Assembly: GCA_050179115.1 (NCBI GenBank)
Contig: JBFXFL010000032.1
Location: forward strand, 1 to 39,274
Length of the DNA: 39,274 bases
Direction of reading: 5' to 3'
DNA from: JAGPUQ01 sp050179115
Lineage (GTDB): Bacteria; Pseudomonadota; Gammaproteobacteria; Pseudomonadales; Porticoccaceae
The position numbers were made by a program, and so were the translations under genes. This document shows, one piece after another, positions 17,502-26,251 of the stretch; the stretch's first letter is position 1; the number at the start of each line of letters is the position of its first letter. The notes below the pieces were generated by a model. That model saw only the letters and a program-made list of their open reading frames with translations. It was not told the origin of the DNA and made no database searches.

Positions 17502-18952
17502 CGCTCGGCGGATCGACCGGACCAACGGGTGAGCGCCCCGTGACGCCGCCGGATATCACCCTCGACGCACTGCGCGCCGCGCATGTTGGCGCGCTGGCGC
17601 CGTTCCGCCTTGCGCTCGATGACGGGGAATTCCTGATCGGGGACGCAATCTACCGCCATCTGCCCGGCCGACGCCTGGTGTTCAGCGCCGAGTGGCAAAA
17701 CCGCCGGGTACTGGTGAAGCTGTTCTTCCGCGCCCGGGACCACGCGCGCGAGCGCGCCGGCCTTGAGCGCCTGCACACCCGTGGCATCCGGGCACCAGAG
17801 CTGCGCCCGCTGCCCGAACTGCCCGGAGCCTGGCTGCTGGCCACGGAGTTCCTGCCCGGCGCGCAAAGTCTGGCGGAGCGGCTCCGTAGCCGAACCGCAC
17901 CGGAAGCGGATGCCGATATCGCCGCAACGCTCGCCCTCTTGGGCGCGCTGCACCGCACCAACCTGATTCAGGCCGATCCGCACCTCGACAATTTTCTGTT
18001 TTCGGGTAACACACCCTATGTCATCGACGGCGCGGGGATACATCCGGCGCGGAAGAAAGATGCCTGGCGCGCCAATCTGGCGCTGTTTCTCGCCCAGTTC
18101 GAACCGACCTGGGACCGGCGCCTGCGCGCCCTGCTGCCGGCGTACGGCACACCGCCACCCGATCCGGGGACGCTCGCCCGGGAAGTGCTCCGGGCGCGGC
18201 ATCGGCGGCTGCGCGACTACCGCAACAAGTGCCTGCGCACCTGCGGGGAATTCATCGCCGGGCGGCGCTGGGACCGCCTTGTCGTGCGCCGCCGCGACTG
18301 CGCCGACCCCGGCCTTGGCGCGCTGCTGGCCGCGCCCGAATCACAACTCGCGGCTGGTCAATGGCTCAAGGACGGCAACACGGCTTCCGTGCTGCGGATC
18401 GCCGCTGCGGGCTCGGCCCTGGTGGTGAAACGCTACAACATCAAGCATCGGCGCCACGGCCTCGGCCGCGCACTGCGGCGCTCGCGGGCCTGGATCTCGT
18501 GGCGGAACGCCAACATGCTCGCACTGCTGGGAGTAGCCACACCGCAGCCGCTGGCACTGCTGGAGCACCGGTTCGGGCCGCTGCGCCGCACCGCCTACCT
18601 GATCAGCGCGTACAGCCCGGGAGTGCCCCTGCAGGACTGGGTGCGGCAACGGGGAGAAGCGGTGGTTCCGGACTGGCTCGACTGCGCCCTGCGGGATATC
18701 CTCGCCGCCCTGGGAACCGCCCGCATCAGTCACGGCGATCTCAAGGCGAGCAATTTTCTCGTCGAAGACGCCGCCCGGCGCGTGCAGCTGATCGACCTGG
18801 ACGCGATGCGCCTGCACCGCTGCGGCAGGCGCTTCCGCCGCGCCCGGCACCGCGATCTGGCGCGCTTTCTCGATAATTGGGACGGGGCCATCCGGCGTCA
18901 CTTTGAAAACCTGCTGGCGCCGTTGCGCGCCGGCGCCCGACCGGAGCACTGA
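17498..18952 (+). CDS. Tandem-domain LPS kinase-like protein (two fused kinase folds)
   Basis: A 484-residue protein with two successive LPS-kinase/RIO-like domains. Domain 1 (about 30-250) has QADPHLDNFLF with Asp160 and Asn165 and YVIDGAG with Asp177. Domain 2 (about 270-475) has SHGDLKASNFLV with Asp414, Lys416 and Asn419 and QLIDLDAM with Asp433/Asp435. Both look catalytically equipped, though domain 1 is less canonical (no HGD). From memory, a comparable two-domain gene (PA5006) sits in the P. aeruginosa waa cluster between the WaaP-like kinases and the carbamoyltransferase. It overlaps waaP by 4 nt and precedes the carbamoyltransferase by 3 nt. The likely role is phosphorylation of further core heptose positions; that is inferred from context. 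Confidence 0.8.
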   Translation: MTLGGSTGPTGERPVTPPDITLDALRAAHVGALAPFRLALDDGEFLIGDAIYRHLPGRRLVFSAEWQNRRVLVKLFFRARDHARERAGLERLHTRGIRAPELRPLPELPGAWLLATEFLPGAQSLAERLRSRTAPEADADIAATLALLGALHRTNLIQADPHLDNFLFSGNTPYVIDGAGIHPARKKDAWRANLALFLAQFEPTWDRRLRALLPAYGTPPPDPGTLAREVLRARHRRLRDYRNKCLRTCGEFIAGRRWDRLVVRRRDCADPGLGALLAAPESQLAAGQWLKDGNTASVLRIAAAGSALVVKRYNIKHRRHGLGRALRRSRAWISWRNANMLALLGVATPQPLALLEHRFGPLRRTAYLISAYSPGVPLQDWVRQRGEAVVPDWLDCALRDILAALGTARISHGDLKASNFLVEDAARRVQLIDLDAMRLHRCGRRFRRARHRDLARFLDNWDGAIRRHFENLLAPLRAGARPEH

Positions 18953-18955
18953 ACT

Positions 18956-20704
18956 TTGGCGACCATCGTACTGGGCCTCTCGGGCGCCCTCGGCCACGAC
19001 CCCTCGGCCGCGCTTTACATTGACGGTCACCTGGTCGCGGCGGCCGAGGAAGAACGCTTCCTCCGTGCCAAGCACGCCAAGAACCGGATGCCGCTGGAAG
19101 CCGCGCGCTTCTGCCTGCGCCAGGCCGGCATCGCGCCGGGCGACGTCGATGTGGTGGCGGTGCCCTTGGCGCCGATTCCCCTCGGCTCGCCGGCGCGCTG
19201 GCACTTTGCGCGCCGCTACTGGTATGCCCCCGACCGTGCCCTGGATGCGCTGGTCAACGGCAATCGCCGCTATCGCCGCTACCGCGAGCGCATCTTCGAA
19301 CTGCTCCGCACCTTGGGCATCGATCCCGCGCGGATCGAATTCGAGCCGGTGGAACATCATCTCGCCCACGCCAGCAGCGCTTACCATCTGAGCGGTTTCA
19401 CCGGCAAGACTGCCATCCTGGGCGTGGACGGCAAGGGCGAATACGCCACCACTTTTTTTGGTTACGGCGAACATGGCCGCATCCACAAGATCAAGGAGTT
19501 CTACGATCCCGATTCCCTGGGCGGACTCTACGGCGCGCTCACCGAATACCTGGGTTTCGAAATGCTCGACGGCGAATACAAGGTCATGGGCATGGCGCCC
19601 TACGGCGACCCGACCCGCCACGACCTGTCGCGGCTGCTCCGGTGCGACGGCAAGGAACTGCGCGTCAACACCCGCTATGTGAACACCGTGGGCTTGCGCC
19701 GTTACAAGGAGAACGGCCAGGGGTTTTATTTCAGCTCCCGCCTGATCGAGTGGCTGGGACCGCGCCGCCACGGCGACAGCGCCGACCAGCCCTATATCGA
19801 CTACGCCGCCGCCATCCAGGCACTCTACGAAGATGCCGTGCTCAAGCTCATGGATCACTACCTGGGCGATATCCTGCGCGAGACCGGACGGCTGGCGTTT
19901 GCCGGCGGCGGTGCGCTCAACGTCAAACTGAATCAGAAGATCATCGCCCGCCCCGAGGTCCGCGAGCTGTTCGTGCAGCCGGCTTCGGGCGACGCCGGCA
20001 CCGCGGTGGGCGCCGCATCCTATGCGCTGGCCAGGCGCGGCATCCAGCCCGAGCCCATGGAGCACGTCTATCTGGGACCGGGCTTCAGCACGCAAGAATG
20101 TCTCGCCGCCTGCGCGCGCCATCCCGACCAGCCGGTCCATCAGGTGATCGACGGGATGCCGGAGCACGTGGCGCGGCTGCTCGCCAAGGGCCATCCGGTC
20201 GCCTGGTTCCAGGGCCGCATGGAGTTCGGTCCGCGCGCGCTGGGCGCCCGCTCCATCCTGGGCTGCCCCAGCGTCCCCGGCATCGCCGAGCGCATCAACG
20301 AGCAGATCAAGTTCCGCGAGCGCTGGCGGCCCTTCTGTCCCAGCATGCTCGACCGCGTCGCGCCCCGGATGTTCAAGGTGAACCACCCGGCGCCCTTCAT
20401 GACTTTCACTTTCGAGGTCAACGCGGAGTGGAAGACCCGGGTGCCCGAGGTGGTCCACGCGGACGGCACCGCCCGCGCCCAGGCGCTGGAACAACGCCAC
20501 AATCCGCGCTATTACGCCCTGATGGAAGAACTCGAACGCCTCACCGGCAACGGCGTGGTGCTGAACACCTCGCTGAACCGCCGCGGCGAACCGGTGGTCT
20601 GCACGCCGGACGATGCCCTGGCGATGTTCTTCGGCTCCGACCTTCAGTACCTGGCCATGGAGGACGTACTGGTCACCAAGCCGGGGGCAGCGACGCATGG
20701 CTGA
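18956..20704 (+). CDS. Carbamoyltransferase, NodU/CmcH family (LPS core-associated)
   Basis: A 582-residue carbamoyltransferase. The N-terminal half has the ASKHA-type GLSGALGHDPSAAL, AAAEEERFLRAKH, HHLAHASSAYH and LGVDGKGEYAT. The C-terminal half has FQGRMEFGPRALGARSIL, FRPFCPS-like RERWRPFCPSML and VVLNTSLNRRGEPVVCTP. Members transfer carbamoyl from carbamoyl phosphate to a sugar or antibiotic hydroxyl through carbamoyl-AMP. In P. aeruginosa the gene at this position (WapO) is associated with 7-O-carbamoylation of core heptose II, so that is the probable role. The start is TTG at 18956, directly after the previous stop. Its 3' end overlaps the next gene by 8 nt. Confidence 0.9.
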   Translation: MATIVLGLSGALGHDPSAALYIDGHLVAAAEEERFLRAKHAKNRMPLEAARFCLRQAGIAPGDVDVVAVPLAPIPLGSPARWHFARRYWYAPDRALDALVNGNRRYRRYRERIFELLRTLGIDPARIEFEPVEHHLAHASSAYHLSGFTGKTAILGVDGKGEYATTFFGYGEHGRIHKIKEFYDPDSLGGLYGALTEYLGFEMLDGEYKVMGMAPYGDPTRHDLSRLLRCDGKELRVNTRYVNTVGLRRYKENGQGFYFSSRLIEWLGPRRHGDSADQPYIDYAAAIQALYEDAVLKLMDHYLGDILRETGRLAFAGGGALNVKLNQKIIARPEVRELFVQPASGDAGTAVGAASYALARRGIQPEPMEHVYLGPGFSTQECLAACARHPDQPVHQVIDGMPEHVARLLAKGHPVAWFQGRMEFGPRALGARSILGCPSVPGIAERINEQIKFRERWRPFCPSMLDRVAPRMFKVNHPAPFMTFTFEVNAEWKTRVPEVVHADGTARAQALEQRHNPRYYALMEELERLTGNGVVLNTSLNRRGEPVVCTPDDALAMFFGSDLQYLAMEDVLVTKPGAATHG

Positions 20705-21611
20705 AGCGCTTCTGTTCAGCATCGTCATCCCCTGCTACAACTACGGCCACTGGCTCGCGCGCGCGGTCGACTCGGTACTGGCCCAGGATGGCGCCGACTG
20801 GGAGCTGCTGGTGATCGACGACGGTTCCACCGATAACACCGATGCGGTAGCAACGGAGCTGTTGCGCCAGCACGCACCGCGGCTGCGCTATCTGTCGCAG
20901 CCCAATCGCGGCGTGGCGGCGACCCGCAACCGCGGCATCGACGCCACCACGGGGCGTTATCTGATTTTCCTCGATGCCGACGATGAGATGGCGCCCGGCG
21001 CACTCGGGGTCTACCGCGAACTGATCGCCCGCAACCCCGATGCCGACCTGCTGGCGGGCGCCTACCGCGCCATCACCGAAGACGGCCGCGAACGCATCCG
21101 CCGAACCGGCACCCTGGCGTCCTCACGGCGGCAGCGCCTGCGCGCTTACCTGTTCACCAAGCAGCTCAATTTCAGCAACAGCGCGGCCGCGTTCCGGCGT
21201 CAGGTGTTCGCGCAGCGGCGCTACCCGGAAACCCTGCGGTCGGCGGAGGACATCCCGGTGTTCGCCCATATCGCCGCCACGCGGGAGATCGCGGTCACTT
21301 CGGCGCTGGTCGCCATCGCTCACCGTCATCGGGATTCGCTGCGCCACACCACGGATAACGCCACCGTCGCGAGCCAGATCCTGCTGGACGAACTGTTCCG
21401 CCCCGGCGCCATGCCGGGCTGGGCGCTGGCGTGCCGGCGGCGCTACGAAACCCAGCACTACCTGTCGCGGTTTCGCACCTGCTACCTGGCGGGAGAAAAC
21501 GCACGCGCCCTCGACTTTTACCAGCGCGCCTGGCGCACCGGTGCACTCGGGACGCTCAGCCGCTGGTCGTATCTGCGCAAATACCTGGCGCTGCGGCTGG
21601 GTCAACGCTGA
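20697..21611 (+). CDS. Family 2 (GT-A) glycosyltransferase
   Basis: A 304-residue inverting GT-A glycosyltransferase. It starts MAEALLFSIVIPCYNYGHWL and has the nucleotide-binding VIDDGSTDNTD and the metal-binding IFLDADDEM (DxD), followed by the ARNPDADLLAGAYR segment. The C-terminal third is Arg-rich with no membrane segment. It overlaps the carbamoyltransferase by 8 nt, so it belongs to the same coupled core-biosynthesis unit and probably adds an outer-core sugar. The sugar and acceptor are unknown. Its 3' end overlaps the convergent kinase gene by 56 nt. Confidence 0.9.
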   Translation: MAEALLFSIVIPCYNYGHWLARAVDSVLAQDGADWELLVIDDGSTDNTDAVATELLRQHAPRLRYLSQPNRGVAATRNRGIDATTGRYLIFLDADDEMAPGALGVYRELIARNPDADLLAGAYRAITEDGRERIRRTGTLASSRRQRLRAYLFTKQLNFSNSAAAFRRQVFAQRRYPETLRSAEDIPVFAHIAATREIAVTSALVAIAHRHRDSLRHTTDNATVASQILLDELFRPGAMPGWALACRRRYETQHYLSRFRTCYLAGENARALDFYQRAWRTGALGTLSRWSYLRKYLALRLGQR

Positions 21612-22284
21612 CGCCGACCATCGCATCGAGCAGCGCCACCAGCGACGCCGGCAAGGCACCGCCGGCGGCCGTGTATCCGGCACAAAACTCGCGCGCGCCG
21701 GCCCGCACCCAGGCCCAGTCCTCGGCATAGCGCATCAGGTGACGCAGATTGCGGGTCACCTGATAACGGCTCAGGGGGCGGGCGCGGAGCCCGAGATCGG
21801 CCACGTCAATGAGACCGAAGTCTCCCGCCGCGGTGACGATGACATTGCCGAAATGCAGCGAACGAAAGTACACCCCGCGCCGGTGCAGGCCGGCCAGAAA
21901 ACACCCCAGCTTCCGCATCAATGCGCCGTGCTCGGCGGTTCGCCGCCGCAACGCGGTCCGCAACGTCTCGCCCGCGAGCGGCTGATAGAGCACCGCAGTA
22001 CGGCGCAGATGGGGTATCCGCAGCAGTAGCTCCGGCACGACCGTGGCGATGCCGAGGTCGCGCAGCGCCAGGGCATTGGTCTGGAACCGGCGCGCGTAGG
22101 GCCACATCAGGGCGCTGCTCAACAGGCGCTTGCGGCGGAACAGTTTCAGGTAGCGCCCGTCGCGCAGCACGATCAGCTTGTCGCCGTGACCGTCGGCTTC
22201 GAGCACGGCGCCCCCCTCGACCAGCTCCTGGTAGGAGGCGGCGGAGAATGCATGAAAATGTGCACCTGTCATCTGGATTACCAC
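21556..22284 (-). CDS. InaA / LPS-kinase family protein
   Basis: A 242-residue kinase-fold protein on the opposite strand to its neighbours. The N-lobe Lys is probably in GRYLKLFRRK. The catalytic loop is GVYFRSLHFGNVIV, where the usual HRD/HGD Asp is not present at the expected place. The metal-binding motif is FGLIDVADLG. RYQVTRNLRHLMRY resembles InaA and WapP/WapQ-type proteins of Pseudomonas LPS clusters. It could start at ATG 22284 or 22272. The predicted role is core phosphorylation or a pseudokinase; the missing catalytic Asp makes activity uncertain. It is divergent from waaC with a 165-bp gap. The 56-nt tail-to-tail overlap with the glycosyltransferase is unusual. Confidence 0.78.
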   Translation of the reverse strand: MVIQMTGAHFHAFSAASYQELVEGGAVLEADGHGDKLIVLRDGRYLKLFRRKRLLSSALMWPYARRFQTNALALRDLGIATVVPELLLRIPHLRRTAVLYQPLAGETLRTALRRRTAEHGALMRKLGCFLAGLHRRGVYFRSLHFGNVIVTAAGDFGLIDVADLGLRARPLSRYQVTRNLRHLMRYAEDWAWVRAGAREFCAGYTAAGGALPASLVALLDAMVGVSVDPAAAPGICADTTSG

Positions 22285-22449
22285 CCGGCTGCCCGCACGG
22301 TGCCGGCAGGGAAAGCCGCATTCTAGCGGTTCCGCGCCGTTGCTCCTCGCCTTCTGCCCAGTCTGGGTGCCTTTTGTTACAGTGGCGCGCCGCCGTGGAC
22401 CCGGTACGAAAAGGGGCCCGATTCACGGCGGTCCCGGCGTGAAGCGAGG

Positions 22450-23496
22450 ATGTTTCGTTTGCCCCATGTCCTGCTGGTCAAGCTCACCTCGATGGGCGAC
22501 CTAATCCAGCTGCTGCCGGCGTTGAGCGATGCCCATGCGCAGCGTCCGGAACTGCGTTTCGACTGGGTCGCCGACGCCGCGTTTGCCGAAATTCCCGCCT
22601 GGCATCCGGCCGTCGACCGGGTGATACCGAGCGCCCACCGCCACTGGCGCCGGCACCCGGTCGAATTCCTGTGCGGCGGCAACGCGCGCGCCTGGCTGCG
22701 CCGCCTGCGCGAGCGCCATTACGATCGGGTGATCGATGCCCAGGGCAGCTGGAAAAGTGCCGTCATAGCCCACCTGGCGCGCGGTCCGAGCGCCGGACTG
22801 GATGCGAATTCCGTGCGCGAGCCCGGCGCCCAGTGGCTGTACCGGAGCCGCCATTTCGTGTCCCGCGAGCAGCTTGCCATCACCCGCTGGCGCCAGCTGC
22901 TGGCCGCCGTGCTCGACTACCCGGTGCCGACCACGGCACCGGATTTCGGGCTGGCGGGTCGCGACTGGCCGGAACCGCCCATTGCCGTTGCGGCACCGAT
23001 CCTGACCTTTGTCACCAACGCCACCTGGCCTACCAAGCACTGGCCGGACGCGCACTGGCGCACACTGATCGAAAGCGCGGTTAACGCGGGTTATCAGGTG
23101 GTCTTGCCCTGGGGGTCGGCGCCCGAGCGGGAGCGTGCGGAAGGCCTTGCGCGCGGGCAGTCCGGCGTGCGGGTTCCGCCCCGCGCGTCACTCGGCGAAA
23201 TCGCGGGGCTGCTGTCCCGCAGTGCCGCGGTGGTCAGCGTCGATACCGGGCTCGCCCATCTCGGCGCCGCCCTCGACCGACCGACCCTTACCCTCTACGG
23301 TCCGACCGATCCGCGTCTGATCGCCGCGACCGGATCCCGCGCCGCGCAGTTGTCCGCCACCGGGTATCCCTGCATCCCCTGCCGGCGGCGCGAATGCCGG
23401 GTCGCGGGTTATCGCGGGCCGGCCGCGCGCTGTATGCAGAATATGACCCCGGCGCTAGTATGGGCTGGATTGCGGGACCTGCTGGCCACCGCCTGA
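22450..23496 (+). CDS. waaC: LPS heptosyltransferase I
   Basis: A 348-residue GT9 glycosyltransferase adding the first heptose to Kdo2-lipid A. Diagnostic WaaC stretches are HVLLVKLTSMGDLIQLLPAL, FDWVADAAFAEIPAWHPAVD, RHYDRVIDAQGSWKSA and SVREPGAQWLYRSRH. The ADP-heptose site has NATWPTKHWPDAHW and VDTGLAHLGAALDRPTLTLYG. Unlike E. coli WaaC, the C-terminus carries a Cys-rich WaaF-like segment (CIPCRRREC...CMQNMTP). The ATG at 22450 starts a family-typical N-terminus. It is separated from waaF by about 7 kb, unlike the adjacent pair in P. aeruginosa and enterics. hldE follows 54 nt downstream. Confidence 0.94.
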   Translation: MFRLPHVLLVKLTSMGDLIQLLPALSDAHAQRPELRFDWVADAAFAEIPAWHPAVDRVIPSAHRHWRRHPVEFLCGGNARAWLRRLRERHYDRVIDAQGSWKSAVIAHLARGPSAGLDANSVREPGAQWLYRSRHFVSREQLAITRWRQLLAAVLDYPVPTTAPDFGLAGRDWPEPPIAVAAPILTFVTNATWPTKHWPDAHWRTLIESAVNAGYQVVLPWGSAPERERAEGLARGQSGVRVPPRASLGEIAGLLSRSAAVVSVDTGLAHLGAALDRPTLTLYGPTDPRLIAATGSRAAQLSATGYPCIPCRRRECRVAGYRGPAARCMQNMTPALVWAGLRDLLATA

Positions 23497-23550
23497 ACCC
23501 GTGGTCAAAATACTCGCGTACCACTTTTCCGCCGTTCGCAGGAGCATCGC

Positions 23551-24993
23551 GTGCCGTTAAGTTTTCCCCGCTTCGAGCGCGCCCGGGTGCTGGTCGCCGG
23601 CGACATCATGCTCGACCGCTACTGGCATGGACCCACGACGCGCATCTCGCCCGAAGCACCGGTACCCGTGGTGCGCATCACCGAGTGCCACGACCGGCCC
23701 GGCGGCGCGGCCAATGTGGCGCTCAATATCGCCGCGCTGGGCGCAACCGTCAGCGTGGTGGGCGCCGTGGGTTGCGATGCCCAGGCCACCATACTGCACG
23801 ACCAGCTGGCGGCCGCCGGCATCCACGCCGCGCTGCTCGAATGCCCCGCCAAGCCCACCATCACCAAGCTGCGCGTGATCAGCCGCCAGCACCAATTGCT
23901 GCGTCTGGATTTCGAGGAACCCCACAGCGCGGCGGAGGTGGCGGCCCTGCCCGCGCGCATTCGCGGCCTGCTGCCGGACACCAGCGCCCTGGTGCTGTCC
24001 GACTATGCCAAGGGCGCGCTTCAGGATCCCCTCGCCCTGATCGCGCTCGCCACCGCCGCCGGGGTGCCGGTACTGGTGGATCCCAAGGGGCGCGACTTCC
24101 GCCGCTACGCCGGAGCCACGCTCCTCACCCCCAACCTCGCTGAGCTGGAAGCCGTGGTCGGGCCCTGCCCCGACGAAGCCGCACTGTGCGAGCGCGGTCT
24201 CGTCCTGGTGCGCGAACTGGGACTCGGCGCACTGCTGGTGACGCGCGGCGAACAGGGCATGACCCTGCTGCGCCCCGGCCACGAGGCGCTGCATCTGCCG
24301 GCGCGGGCACGCGAGGTCTATGACGTGACCGGTGCCGGGGACACCGTGATCGCCGTCCTCGCCGCGGCCCTTGGCGCCGGCGCGGACTTGTCCGCCGCCG
24401 TCACTCTCGCCAATCTCGCCGCCGGCATCGTGGTCGGCAAGCTGGGTACCGCGGCCGTGAGCGAACCGGAATTGCGCCGCGCCCTGCAGCAGGAACGCGG
24501 TGTGGCGCGCGGCGTGGTGAATCGCGAGCAGCTGCTCGCCGAGGTCGCCGACGCCCGCGCCCGGGGCGAGAAAATCGTTTTCACCAACGGCTGCTTCGAC
24601 CTGCTCCACGCCGGCCATGTGAGCTATCTGGAGCAGGCGCGCAAACTCGGCGACCGGCTGATCGTCGCGGTCAACGATGACGCCTCGGTGCGGCGCCTGA
24701 AAGGCGAGGGCCGCCCCATCAATACGGTCGAACGCCGTATGGGGGTATTGGCCGGACTGGAAGCCGTCGACTGGGTGGTGAGTTTTGCCGAGGACACCCC
24801 GGAACCGCTGCTGGAAAGCGTGCGGCCCGAGGTACTGGTCAAGGGCGGCGACTACCACCGGGAGCAGGTGGTCGGCTGGCAGATCGTCTCCGGCTACGGG
24901 GGCGAGGTCCGCCCGCTCGGTTTGCTGGACGACTGCTCCACCACCGCCATGGTCGAGAAAATCCGCACCCACCCGTCCGCACCCAAGTCGTAA
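23551..24993 (+). CDS. hldE: Bifunctional heptose 7-phosphate kinase / heptose 1-phosphate adenylyltransferase
   Basis: A 480-residue fusion that makes ADP-heptose for WaaC and WaaF. The N-terminal ribokinase-like domain (about 1-320) has RPGGAANVALNIAALGA and the anion-hole/catalytic DVTGAGDTVIAVLA. The C-terminal nucleotidyltransferase domain (about 345-480) has FTNGCFDLLHAGHVSYL with the HxGH motif and ends DDCSTTAMVEKI. Both activities appear intact and length matches E. coli HldE (477). The start is GTG at 23551, preceded by AGGAG at 23539-23543. waaL follows 13 nt downstream. Products feed directly into the heptosyltransferases of this cluster. Confidence 0.96.
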   Translation: MPLSFPRFERARVLVAGDIMLDRYWHGPTTRISPEAPVPVVRITECHDRPGGAANVALNIAALGATVSVVGAVGCDAQATILHDQLAAAGIHAALLECPAKPTITKLRVISRQHQLLRLDFEEPHSAAEVAALPARIRGLLPDTSALVLSDYAKGALQDPLALIALATAAGVPVLVDPKGRDFRRYAGATLLTPNLAELEAVVGPCPDEAALCERGLVLVRELGLGALLVTRGEQGMTLLRPGHEALHLPARAREVYDVTGAGDTVIAVLAAALGAGADLSAAVTLANLAAGIVVGKLGTAAVSEPELRRALQQERGVARGVVNREQLLAEVADARARGEKIVFTNGCFDLLHAGHVSYLEQARKLGDRLIVAVNDDASVRRLKGEGRPINTVERRMGVLAGLEAVDWVVSFAEDTPEPLLESVRPEVLVKGGDYHREQVVGWQIVSGYGGEVRPLGLLDDCSTTAMVEKIRTHPSAPKS

Positions 24994-25006
24994 GGACTCT
25001 TCACGC

Positions 25007-26251
25007 TTGCACCGATTCACCGAGTCGCCGGGACGCGCTCCGACCCTCCTCGCCCGACTGCGCACCGCCCTCCGCACCCGCTATGCCTGGGTAGCGCTGC
25101 TGTTGTTCGTGGCGATCTGTTTCCTTGCGGACAACCGCACCGGCGCCACCAACCTCTATCGCCTGCTGGTGGTGGTGCCCATGTTGCTGTGTTTTCGCCC
25201 GGCGGATCTGGCACCGATCTGGCGGCATCCCCCGGCGCGCTGGTTTCTGCTGTTGTGCGCCTGGCTCACCCTGACCCTGTGGTGGGACGGCTGGACCCAC
25301 AAGGATTTCAAGCTGCTGCTGCGCGAGCTGAACGTCCTGGCGCTGTTCTTGCTGGTGTACCTGATCAGCATCCATCACCGGCCGCGGGTGCCGATCTTCC
25401 TCACCGGGCTGGTGGCGCTCGGCCTGATCGGCGCGGGCCTGATTGTCTGGCACTGGCCGCAGGCCTGGCCGCCGAGCTGGGAGCATCAGGCGACGGTGCG
25501 CCGCGGTGTGTTCAATCACCACGTCGAGGTCGGCCGGGCGCTGGCACTGATCGCGATCATCGCGCTGTATCAAGCCCTGAATGTCTCACGCCGGGGTTGC
25601 GCCTGCGCCTACGGGATTGCCACGCTCACGCTCTGGACGCTGGTGTTCTGGGTGCAGGCGCGCAGCGCATACCTGGTGCTGGGCGCGGGAACGCTGCTCC
25701 TGATGGCGTTGTTTCCCGGCCGGCGCGCAGCGGCGCTCGTCATCGCCGGCGGCGTTCTGGCACTGTTGCTGGCGCTCGGCCTCCGGCAGGAGCTGACGCT
25801 GGTCACCAGCTACATCGTGGAGCGCGGCACCGCCATGCGCTTGCCGATCTGGCGCAACGGCTGGACGGCGATTACGGATTCCTGGCCCTGGTTCTGCTTC
25901 GGCCACGGCCTGTCGGCGGATTCGAGAAACTGGAGCGGGGGCATCATGGCCGCGCACTACCACAATCTTCTGCTCAACCAGGCGTTCTACTCCGGACTGG
26001 TCGGTGTCGGGCTTTATCTGGGCTGGATCGCGAGCCTGCTCCGTGCGGCGGTGCCGGATCGTCGCCTCTGGCTCTGGGGGACGCTGGTGGTCGCCATGCA
26101 GTTCGGCTTCATTACCGACGGTGACCGATTGTTCGTGAATCCCTCGTCCATGCTGCTGGCGTTCCTGCTACCCGCGTTCCTGCTCGGCTTTCGGGTGCCG
26201 GCGCCGGTCCGGGACGCCGCAACGGTTTGCGATAGGTCGTCAGTCGCCTGA
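25007..26251 (+). CDS. waaL: O-antigen ligase family protein
   Basis: A 414-residue polytopic membrane protein of the Wzy_C/WaaL type, with many hydrophobic segments from ALLLFVAICFLA onward. The large periplasmic loop carries MRLPIWRNGW and AAHYHNLLLNQAFYSG, with the His proposed to be catalytic in WaaL. It transfers undecaprenyl-linked O-polymer to the lipid A-core on the periplasmic face. The start is TTG 25007, supported by TAAGGA at 24991-24996; a longer open frame upstream lies inside hldE. Ligase rather than polymerase is chosen because of the core-gene neighbours; sequence similarity alone does not separate the two. Its last 12 nt overlap the convergent aldo/keto reductase gene. Confidence 0.87.
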   Translation: MHRFTESPGRAPTLLARLRTALRTRYAWVALLLFVAICFLADNRTGATNLYRLLVVVPMLLCFRPADLAPIWRHPPARWFLLLCAWLTLTLWWDGWTHKDFKLLLRELNVLALFLLVYLISIHHRPRVPIFLTGLVALGLIGAGLIVWHWPQAWPPSWEHQATVRRGVFNHHVEVGRALALIAIIALYQALNVSRRGCACAYGIATLTLWTLVFWVQARSAYLVLGAGTLLLMALFPGRRAAALVIAGGVLALLLALGLRQELTLVTSYIVERGTAMRLPIWRNGWTAITDSWPWFCFGHGLSADSRNWSGGIMAAHYHNLLLNQAFYSGLVGVGLYLGWIASLLRAAVPDRRLWLWGTLVVAMQFGFITDGDRLFVNPSSMLLAFLLPAFLLGFRVPAPVRDAATVCDRSSVA

